Assembly (NCBI GenBank): GCA_013407085.1 | Contig: JACCGJ010018762.1 | Location: forward strand, 1 to 64,000 | Direction: 5' to 3' | DNA from: Atriophallophorus winterbourni | Lineage: Eukaryota; Platyhelminthes; Trematoda; Plagiorchiida; Microphallidae | DNA: 64,000 nt | Shown: piece after piece, positions 57,006 to 64,000 of the stretch | Layout of the letters: the number at the start of each line of letters is the position of its first letter | Numbering within the stretch: the first letter of the stretch is position 1 | Notes under the pieces: model-generated | The model's input: the letters and a program-made list of their open reading frames with translations, nothing else | What the model was told of the DNA's origin: nothing | The model's database searches: none | Made by a program: the position numbers and the translations under genes

Positions 57006-58035
57006 TTATTGTTTAGTTTTGTAAAATGAATACGTTCAACTTTGGGTGGAGAGTTTGATTTTGCAAGATAGTGGATCGATTTGAATTTACGGGTACAATT
57101 TAAAGGATCAATTCCCTCGTGTTTAATTGTCCCCCTTTTGATAACGTTCACATGAAATTAGCAGATCAAATTTAAAAAAGAAATTCTCATCAGGTGTATG
57201 AATTAAAAACAGGATATCTGTTTATATCTACATTGATTAGATTGAACCCGAAATAAGCACAATAAAACGCGGTCAATTTAAATGCCAAAATGATTTTGCT
57301 AAATCCAAATACCAAATAGTAGAATCCTGTGCTCAAATGAAGTAAACAATATTATATTATGTTATTTAGTCTTACTCGTTTACCAGCATCGGAAAATTCA
57401 ATTTAATTTCCCAATCCTATCGAACTTCAATTGATTCATGCCAGAAACAGACATTTTCCAGCATGCCATCTGTAAGAGCTCATCTGATAAGTGAGGATAA
57501 ATGTGTACTCCATCGGTGACATTGGTCTGACCTCGTCTGGACCTAAACTGACAAATAGCTGAACCGAAGCCCGTCTGTCATCTATAGTCGCCATTTCGAA
57601 TTGGCAATGAGAATTTAAATTAATGTTCAAATTTTTCCATCACTCCTGTGTATTCACATTGATCTCAATGAGGGAGTTCAATTCAGCACAACATACCGGT
57701 CATTAATCCATATTTCGAATGAATGCGTTATATCATAGTTATAGTTGGGCAATAAATTTTCAATTTCCTCATGACAGTTTTCACGTGCAAATAAATTTAT
57801 GGAGCGACATTAATTCTAATCAGCGGATCTTATGATTATTTAAAATTGCAATTCGTGCTTAGGTAACCTCATTGCACAGTATCCGAATTATGAAAGGAAA
57901 AAGGATTTACTGTAAAATAAATTCCAAATACATTGAAAATAAACAGATATCGTTATATTATCTAAGAGGTCTTGTTAGACACTTATTTGAATAAATCTGA
58001 CACGATATTTTTTTTATCGAATTCTACATTTTTGA
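57006..58035. other. Nothing firmly recognised
   Basis: A minus frame starting ATG at about 57594 (MATIDDRRASVQLFVSLG ...) is followed by no convincing splice donor and matches no family that I know. Its status is open. Confidence 0.35.
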
Positions 58036-58306
58036 AATCGAGGGAAGGAACACTAAATTAGACATTGTGAGCACTGTTGTACAATTTGTCAATGTTTATT
58101 CTCATGATTGCTCAACGAGGCATATGAGGTGAATGGCTCTGTTGCAACACGAACCCGGTTCCAAACTGTCCGCAAACAAGGGTCAGAGCATGAATAAGTC
58201 GCTGAACTGGTTTTTGAATATTATGTCCTTTTACAAACTCAAATGCATTTTAGTCATTCGTTCGCTGTTACTTAATTTTTCAGTATTTGGCGAATTTAAG
58301 TGAAAT
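58036..58306 (+). repeat. Diverged direct duplication, copy 1 (left of LTR element)
   Basis: aatcgagggaagg, acactaaattagacattgt, agcactgttgtacaat and, further on, ctgaactggttt and ttaagtgaaat recur in the same order at 62962-63156. Copy 2 is shorter through deletions. The two lie at about equal distances on each side of the LTR element. Confidence 0.75.
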
Positions 58307-58357
58307 GATATGTAGCATTGCGCAAACTTATTCCTATGTTTTAGGAAATTATCAATC

Positions 58358-58362
58358 ATAAG
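58358..58362 (+). repeat. Target site duplication of the LTR element, left
   Basis: ATAAG, identical to 62733-62737. Confidence 0.85.
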
Positions 58363-58554
58363 TGTGTGTGTCTACGCTGCATAGACCTGTCCGCTGTGTG
58401 CGTTGACTTATTGATTTCCGATCGATCACTCACGCGCCACGCTTTTAAACTTTGTCCATCAATAATATAACACTGGTTTCGTTCACAAGTCCGGTCGTTT
58501 GTTCTTGCTGTTCTTTCGGGAATAAGTGCTTTGTGCTTACTTGTGAATATAACA
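58363..58554 (+). repeat. 5' LTR
   Basis: 192 bp, starting TGTGTGTGTC and ending TATAACA. Identical to the 3' LTR from the tenth base on. Confidence 0.93.
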
Positions 58555-58556
58555 AC

Positions 58557-58574
58557 TGGCGTCGCGATTCACTG
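58557..58574 (+). promoter_or_regulatory. Primer-binding site
   Basis: TGGCGTCGCGATTCACTG starts with TGG, two bases after the LTR, as expected for pairing with the CCA end of a tRNA. I could not assign the tRNA with confidence. Confidence 0.6.
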
Positions 58575-58584
58575 AACCTGTGAC

Positions 58585-60606
58585 ATGCTCAGCTCAGCTC
58601 GTGCTCCCGATCCGCTTTGGGATGATCCTACTGCTCGTCCAACTGCTGAAGAGTGGCAGAATTTCAAACTATCTTTCAAGGATTATCTTAACATGATAAC
58701 AATTTTCAATCCAACAATCAAGATGACCTGTGAACAAGAGATCGTCTTCTTACGTCAATACCTTGGACGTGAAGGTCAACGATTTTTCGAAGCCCAGAAT
58801 CTGAGAACCAAAGCAACGATCAACGAAGTGTTCACTGCACTGGATAAATATTGGGGTTCCCGAGTGAATTTGTTTGTCACACGGTATAAATTTTCCCGAA
58901 TTCGACAGGAACCTGCGGAATCATTAGATGCGTATATTTCGCGGTTGATCCCGGCAGTCCGCCTTTGCGAATTCAATGCAGTTCCCGCGAAGAAGGTAGA
59001 AGAAACCTTTCTAATACAACAATTCATTTCCGGCCTATCGGACGGCAGACTCCGGGAAATTCTTCTATCCGAGGATGCAAATAAAATTACTTGGGAACGT
59101 GTTCGTGAGATTGCTCGGTGCCGCACTGATATCATGGAGCAGAATAAATCGTTCTTTCATGCAAGTTCTGAGATATCACATGTGAAGCCAGCTTCTGCCC
59201 AACGTTCGAAATCATCGGCCATGAGCTGTTTCCGTTGTGGGAGTAACCAACATTTAGCGAACAGTCCATATTGCCAAGCTCGCAAAGGCAAGTGTAACAA
59301 ATGTGGTAAGCTCGGTCACTTTGCTCGTGTATGTCGGTCTCAAACAGTTTCTCAAGTTGATACAAGTGACACAGACATGGTCGATTCTAATACAGCAACA
59401 TCGGAAGCTGAACATATTTATGGCATTTCTAGTCACGAACTTACTACATGCTCTGCAATTGAACCCAAATTACCTTCTTCTGATATCCGTACAGTACATT
59501 TTTGCTTGGGTGACAGAATGATAACTTTGCCTATGGAATTAGATTCAGCTTGTCCAATAACAATCGTTCCGTACGAGTTTTATTGTACGCATTTACAGTC
59601 ATTCCCTATTCAACCATCGAATTATGTTTTTGGAAGTTACTCGAAAAACCCTGTGCCCATTCTGGGATTTCTCAACGTGCCCTTATTTCTGGAAAGGGAG
59701 TTTAAATCCGTTGTTGCCGTTTACGTGTCGCACACTAACAGCAAACCGTTACTTGGTCGAAATGCTATGGTATCGCTGCAAGTGACCCCTTCTATTGAAA
59801 GAATGACGATTGCTGCGGTGTGTATTGATAAACTGGAATCTCGTTTCCCTAACTTGTTTCGGGATGAATTGGGACGAATCCCGAACGGCAAGCACAGGAT
59901 AAATCTACGGTCTGATGCTCGACCTTTTGCTATATCTCAGCCACGGCCCATTCCTTTGACAAAACGCAGTTCCGTTTGTGATGCGTTGAGCAAGATGGTT
60001 GCAGATGATTTGATTGAACCCATACAATGTTCTGAATGGGTGCATCCCTTGGTAGCGGTTTGGAAGAAAGACGGAACCATTCGCATATGCACTGACTTAA
60101 GGATGCTTAATAAATATGTCATTGTGGAAAAATTTCCACTTCCTACAGCTGATGAATTGATTGTGAAGCTCTCAGGAGCAAGAATCTTCTCAAAACTGGA
60201 CATCCGAAGTGCATATTTCCACATGCCTTTGACAGACGAATCTAGACCACTGACAGCCTTTCTTACACCTAATGGATTGTATCAGTACAAAGTTCTGCCT
60301 ATGGGTCTTAACAGCGCTCCAGCAGCCTGGCAGAAATTTATCACATTAGCATTGTCCGACATACCCGGCTGCATTGCCTATATGGATGATATCTGTGTTT
60401 TCGGATCATCTTTGGAAGAGCATGAAATTAATCTTAATACAGTGTTGCATCGCCTCAATTCTTTGAACCTACGTCTGAACATTCAGAAATGCCAATATTG
60501 TGCTCAAGAAGTCGAATTTTTGGGTCATTTAATTTCATCCGCAGGCGTTCGGCCGAATGTTAAAAACACAGGCAATATTGCAATGCCCGAAACCACAGGA
60601 CAGTGA
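58585..60606 (+). CDS. Gag, protease and reverse transcriptase (first part of gag-pol)
   Basis: 673 codons. The ATG is only 30 nt after the 5' LTR. Residues 1-200 are a gag capsid-like region (EEWQNFKLSFKDYL, IQQFISGL). Two zinc knuckles follow at about 214-250: CFRCGSNQHLANSPYC (C-x2-C-x4-H-x6-C, wider than usual) and CNKCGKLGHFARVC (standard C-x2-C-x4-H-x4-C). The protease active site at about 320 reads ELDSACPITIV, with DSA in place of DTG/DSG. RT follows (about 430-655) with FPLPTADELI, KLDIRSAYF and the active site YMDD at 599-602. The frame is lost near 60562-60566, where the RT-RNase H connection should continue in the next frame. There is no stop or shift between gag and pol. Confidence 0.93.
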   Translation: MLSSARAPDPLWDDPTARPTAEEWQNFKLSFKDYLNMITIFNPTIKMTCEQEIVFLRQYLGREGQRFFEAQNLRTKATINEVFTALDKYWGSRVNLFVTRYKFSRIRQEPAESLDAYISRLIPAVRLCEFNAVPAKKVEETFLIQQFISGLSDGRLREILLSEDANKITWERVREIARCRTDIMEQNKSFFHASSEISHVKPASAQRSKSSAMSCFRCGSNQHLANSPYCQARKGKCNKCGKLGHFARVCRSQTVSQVDTSDTDMVDSNTATSEAEHIYGISSHELTTCSAIEPKLPSSDIRTVHFCLGDRMITLPMELDSACPITIVPYEFYCTHLQSFPIQPSNYVFGSYSKNPVPILGFLNVPLFLEREFKSVVAVYVSHTNSKPLLGRNAMVSLQVTPSIERMTIAAVCIDKLESRFPNLFRDELGRIPNGKHRINLRSDARPFAISQPRPIPLTKRSSVCDALSKMVADDLIEPIQCSEWVHPLVAVWKKDGTIRICTDLRMLNKYVIVEKFPLPTADELIVKLSGARIFSKLDIRSAYFHMPLTDESRPLTAFLTPNGLYQYKVLPMGLNSAPAAWQKFITLALSDIPGCIAYMDDICVFGSSLEEHEINLNTVLHRLNSLNLRLNIQKCQYCAQEVEFLGHLISSAGVRPNVKNTGNIAMPETTGQ

Positions 60607-62584
60607 ACAGATCAAACATTTTCTAGGATTGTGTTCCTATTACCTTCGACATTTACATAATTTTGCCACAATCACAGAGCCCCTACGTCGGCTCACCAGA
60701 CGTGACGTAGCATTCGAATGGAAGTCGGCTCAGGACGATGCATATAATCAGATCCGCCGGATGGTGTCCTCATCTCCCACAGTGTCTATTTTTGATGAGG
60801 GTTGCCCGACGTTTGTTACAACTGACGCGTCAGATGTTGGGCTTGGAGCAGTTCTGTCACAGATGCAGCAGGGGACTGAAAAAGTTATTGCCTATGCATC
60901 ACGTACCTTATCGAAAACCGAGAGAAACTACTCCGCGGGAGAAAAGGAAGCACTGGCTTGCCTTTGGGCCTGTGAACGTTGGCATATTTACCTTTTCGGC
61001 CGTCGTTTCACACTGCGAACTGACCATACAGCACTGACAACCCTGTTGTGCCGCGGGAATAAAGGACAGAAGCCCATTCGAATCAGTCGCTGGTATTCCA
61101 GATTGTTAGCTTACGACTTTGAAGTAAAATATATTCCTGGATCACAAAACCGCGTCCCGGATGCTTTGTCTCGTTTACCAATGGAAAATGTTGATGAAAA
61201 TGAAGATCTAACCGAGGTGACACTGATTGCTAATTTGGAGGTTAACCATCTGGGAGCTATAACACAGAGGTTGATAAATGATCATACCGAAAAAGATAGT
61301 TTACTACAAAAGCTTCGCGGATACCTCCAGACTGCTTGGCCAAGTAAGAAGCTTATTCCTGTTGAGTTGAATCCGTTCTATGCTGTGAGACACGAATTGT
61401 CTCTCGTGGATCATTGCATCACAAGAGGCAACCGTATCGTTGTTCCGGAAACTTTAATACCAACAGTGATTGCATGTGGCCACGAAGGACATCCCGGAAT
61501 TGTACGAACTAAATCACGTATTCGTGAATACTATTGGTGGCCAAGACTGAATGCCTCAATTGAAGCTGCTGTTCGTCAGTGTGCATGTTGTCAACACGCT
61601 GATAAATGTGCCATACCAATACAACCCCCCATTCAACCGATTGACTATCCTATGCACCCTTGGGCAAAAATAGCAATTGACATCATGGGCCCTTTTATGC
61701 GAGCTCCGTCATCTAAAAGAAACATGCTTGTTACAACTTGCTTCTACACCAAATGGCCTGAGGCACTACTTTGTGGTGAGGTGACGTCAAAAACCGTGAT
61801 CAAGTGGTTGCAGTATCTTTTCGCGAGATTCGGATTACCCGAGGAATTAGTTACGGATAACGGTCCACAATTTCGTAGCAACGAGTTTACAGAATTTCTC
61901 CGCTTCAATGGCATCAAGCACACTTCACCAGTGCCTTACAATCCAGCAGCGAACGGAATGGTTGAGCGCCTTAACAGAACACTGAAGGAGTCCGTACAAG
62001 CCATACAGTTGCAAGGTGATTCGTGGGAGGACGCCCTAATTCTGGCTTTATCAACATACCGAACGACACCACATACGGCCACAGGAAAAACTCCCAGTGA
62101 GCTTATGTTTGGGAGACAAGTTCGTACGAAGTTAAATGCCGCATTTCGACCGGCGCAGAGAATCAATAATGACGAGCAGCTTCGTCGACAATGTTATCAA
62201 AACAAATACAGGCGGCATGGGCAAACACTCCAACCTGGTTCAACTGTGCGCGTTAAAAAACAAAATTGGTTCAAGGGGGAGAGCGCTTTCAAAGCACCCA
62301 CGAAAATAAAAACTGTGTGTACACCCGGCACTTACGAATTAGAGGATGGTACAAAAGTTAATGCCAGACGCGTCTATAGTGCTTCCGGGGATCGGCCATT
62401 ACAACTGCCCGTATGTGACAGAGCAACGCAGCAACCACAAGCTGGAGGGTATAGCCAATTGCGAAGAACGCTCAGGGTACGTAAACCCGTCGACCACTAC
62501 CAAGCGTGGCGGATTGGCTCGAACAGTAAAGGGGAGAGTGGTGTTGTGTCTACGCTGCATAGACCTGTCCGCTGTGTGCGTTGA
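60557..62584 (+). CDS. RNase H and integrase (rest of pol, shifted frame)
   Basis: The true continuation of pol in a frame displaced by one base; its apparent first Met is not a start. RNase H: TTDASDVGLGAVLSQ at about 88, the E in NYSAGEKEALA and LRTDHTAL. Integrase: a HHCC zinc-binding region (HEGHPGI, CACCQH) at about 308-347, then the catalytic triad D in AIDIMGPF (about 375), D in VTDNGPQF (about 434) and E in NGMVERLNR, 35 residues on. The C-terminal part has a GKTPSELMFGR block and a basic tail. The frame ends at TGA 62582-62584, 43 nt inside the 3' LTR, so the last codons come from LTR sequence. All catalytic residues are present. Confidence 0.93.
   Translation: MLKTQAILQCPKPQDSEQIKHFLGLCSYYLRHLHNFATITEPLRRLTRRDVAFEWKSAQDDAYNQIRRMVSSSPTVSIFDEGCPTFVTTDASDVGLGAVLSQMQQGTEKVIAYASRTLSKTERNYSAGEKEALACLWACERWHIYLFGRRFTLRTDHTALTTLLCRGNKGQKPIRISRWYSRLLAYDFEVKYIPGSQNRVPDALSRLPMENVDENEDLTEVTLIANLEVNHLGAITQRLINDHTEKDSLLQKLRGYLQTAWPSKKLIPVELNPFYAVRHELSLVDHCITRGNRIVVPETLIPTVIACGHEGHPGIVRTKSRIREYYWWPRLNASIEAAVRQCACCQHADKCAIPIQPPIQPIDYPMHPWAKIAIDIMGPFMRAPSSKRNMLVTTCFYTKWPEALLCGEVTSKTVIKWLQYLFARFGLPEELVTDNGPQFRSNEFTEFLRFNGIKHTSPVPYNPAANGMVERLNRTLKESVQAIQLQGDSWEDALILALSTYRTTPHTATGKTPSELMFGRQVRTKLNAAFRPAQRINNDEQLRRQCYQNKYRRHGQTLQPGSTVRVKKQNWFKGESAFKAPTKIKTVCTPGTYELEDGTKVNARRVYSASGDRPLQLPVCDRATQQPQAGGYSQLRRTLRVRKPVDHYQAWRIGSNSKGESGVVSTLHRPVRCVR
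62528..62538 (+). promoter_or_regulatory. Polypurine tract
   Basis: AAAGGGGAGAG, separated by TGG from the 3' LTR. It is inside the integrase frame. Confidence 0.7.
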
Positions 62585-62732
62585 CTTATTGATTTCCGAT
62601 CGATCACTCACGCGCCACGCTTTTAAACTTTGTCCATCAATAATATAACACTGGTTTCGTTCACAAGTCCGGTCGTTTGTTCTTGCTGTTCTTTCGGGAA
62701 TAAGTGCTTTGTGCTTACTTGTGAATATAACA
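62542..62732 (+). repeat. 3' LTR
   Basis: 191 bp, starting TGTTGTGTC and ending TATAACA; otherwise identical to the 5' LTR. Confidence 0.93.
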
Positions 62733-62737
62733 ATAAG
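62733..62737 (+). repeat. Target site duplication of the LTR element, right
   Basis: ATAAG, identical to 58358-58362. Confidence 0.85.
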
Positions 62738-62961
62738 GAAATCTCCTTATCTGATTCATTGACCACGTTTTGGATATCGTTCGTCTAAAACAACCACGCA
62801 AGTTCGGCGAACACCATCCAAACAACATCAACGCAATGTGCTTCGATTATTTTCCTCTATTGCCGAACAGTTTTATTAAATCTCTTTGTTGTAAAACATA
62901 CAAAAACATCGCGTTGCTTGTATTTATCAAGCTAGAATGCTGTGATCATAAAACGATTCAC

Positions 62962-63156
62962 AATCGAGGGAAGGTACACTAAATTAGACATTGTAAGCAC
63001 TGTTGTACAATTGTCAATGTTAATACATTTATACTCATGATTACACAACGGAGTATAAAATGCTGAAAGACTGGTTTGAATTTTAGCACTCTTATTTACC
63101 TCAAATTTCTTATTTACGCTGAACAGACTAAAATACTACGATATTTTAAGTGAAAT
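62962..63156 (+). repeat. Diverged direct duplication, copy 2 (right of LTR element)
   Basis: See copy 1 at 58036-58306. aatcgagggaaggtacac and tagacattgtaagcactgtt are nearly identical; later parts are shortened. Confidence 0.75.
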
Positions 63157-63880
63157 AAACGTTTATAAAAACTTTTAATTGTATTGTTACTCAGAAAGCC
63201 TACAATACGTTTCTGTCACAGTGTAAGGGGATAATAATGTCTTTACAACGAAGGTCAAATCCCCACCCGGCCTCAACGTTCATTTCGTTGTTAACACATC
63301 TTAAGGACATTCTTTATGATTTACACCCAGCCAACAATGCTTCATCCTTTAACCAGCCCAGGATCTCAAAATGCCAGTTATCGTCGATTGGTCAAGTATT
63401 GATCATTGGCAATGAGCAAGACACGCTTATTTTATAGGCAAATATCGTAACCACAGCATAGTTAGCTTGTCAGTTCAGGTTGGCACTTCGATTAAGTCTG
63501 TCAATCAATTTCCATGTAAGAACTCAACACGATGGACTCACTTGGTTGATCTTAACAAGTAGCACATTGTTTGATATCTGATGTTTTCCACCTCCCATTG
63601 TTTCCACTCAGGTTGGCGATTGTTGTGTCGGTCTCTTAGGCGTTTCCTGCTCTAGTTTTGTAGCAAATCTTCAATTCAGGTTAGACTAATGGGATTCGCC
63701 ACAGCAGCTTCAATGCTTGTTTATGTAGGTCATTGGTCTGGTCACCGCACAAGTGTAGGTGATCGTAATTATGTCAGTTCACGCGAGGTCAAATTCAGCT
63801 CCTAATTGTTACGTCCATTCGCACGCATTGGTTAAATGTTGTGGCAGATAACTATGTTGACTCAATGCAAAGAAATTTGA
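63157..63880. other. Nothing firmly recognised
   Basis: More GC-balanced than the left flank, with short frames only. Some phrases resemble HHR-C unit bodies, but no continuous match was established. Confidence 0.35.
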
Positions 63881-64000
63881 GTACAATCGGTTAGAGGAGT
63901 GTTTCCGTAACGTTTCACTTCTGACACAGAAGCTTCGTCAGATCAAGGGTGATAGTCAGGGCAGGGAACATGATTAAGTAGTACTCAACCCACCACCACT
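63881..64000 (-). repeat. HHR-C repeat, running off the window edge
   Basis: gtacaatcggttagagg, a hammerhead on the minus strand (63903-63946) and gggtgatag. The unit body continues beyond 64000. Confidence 0.6.
63903..63946 (-). ncRNA. Hammerhead ribozyme, HHR-C, core intact, stem I degraded
   Basis: Minus strand: CTGACGA (complement of 63935-63941), the same extra A, stem II GCTTCTG/CAGAAGT with one G-U pair, GAAA (complement of 63913-63916), CGTT with cleavage expected between 63909 and 63908. Stem I strands TTGAT and ACGGA no longer match well. Confidence 0.6.

Larger units (their letters stand above)
58363..62732 (+). mobile_element. Ty3/gypsy LTR retrotransposon, almost intact, recent
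   Basis: 4370 bp. The LTRs begin TG and end CA, differ only by one base in the starting TGTG run, and are flanked by a perfect 5-bp duplication. A primer-binding site follows the left LTR, and a purine tract precedes the right one. Internal order: gag with two zinc knuckles, aspartic protease, RT, RNase H, integrase; protease-RT-RH-IN order defines Ty3/gypsy. It is on the + strand, opposite to the protocadherin gene. The near-identical LTRs imply a very recent insertion. A single-base shift in a run of five A splits pol, so this copy is probably not autonomous unless the shift is an assembly error. Confidence 0.95.

Noticed and set aside
60557..60606. Overlap of the two pol frames as a normal gag-pol frameshift site
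   Set aside because: The overlap is after RT, not between gag and protease, so it is more likely a mutation or sequence error in the A run.

Overview
The window looks like AT-rich nuclear DNA of a flatworm, most probably a digenean trematode. It has long repeat-filled introns with GT-AG borders, decayed RTE-like and CR1-like LINEs, a Ty3/gypsy element and hammerhead-ribozyme repeats. The species assignment is inference; nothing in the sequence names it.

Two host genes are supported, in convergent orientation. (1) An engrailed-class homeobox gene lies on the + strand in four coding exons: 6016-6547, 18141-18261, 20474-20576 and 21455-21568. Intron phases match at every junction, and the predicted 289-residue protein carries the EH1 repressor motif, EH2, a short EH3 linker, the homeodomain and EH5. 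(2) The 3' part of a protocadherin-like gene lies on the - strand in four exons: 52198-52686, 48359-49114, 46303-46627 and 38591-39354. They encode cadherin repeats, a membrane-proximal region, a transmembrane helix and a long cytoplasmic tail. Its 5' exons were not found and probably lie beyond the right edge. About 17 kb of repeats separate the two genes.

At 58363-62732 is a nearly intact Ty3/gypsy LTR retrotransposon. It has 191/192-bp LTRs that differ only by one base near the 5' end, a perfect 5-bp target duplication, and gag, protease, RT, RNase H and integrase domains. One frameshift lies between RT and RNase H.

The rest is mainly fragments of non-LTR retrotransposons and many short interspersed repeats. 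The repeats form at least three families (called HHR-A, HHR-B and HHR-C here), each containing a type I hammerhead ribozyme: a CUGANGA box, stem II, GAAA, a very short self-complementary stem III, a UH cleavage site and a matching stem I. HHR-A occurs several times as head-to-tail dimers of about 163-230 bp, the layout of animal retrozymes and of dimer-acting hammerheads. Some ribozyme cores look intact (2680-2723, 14471-14514, 23194-23240) and many are decayed. Two copies sit in long, nearly perfect foldbacks, one is split by a LINE, and one has a 13-bp target duplication. This ribozyme-bearing repeat population is the most interesting content of the window.

Stretches with nothing recognisable are listed as such. 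No tRNA, rRNA, CRISPR or prokaryotic features were seen.
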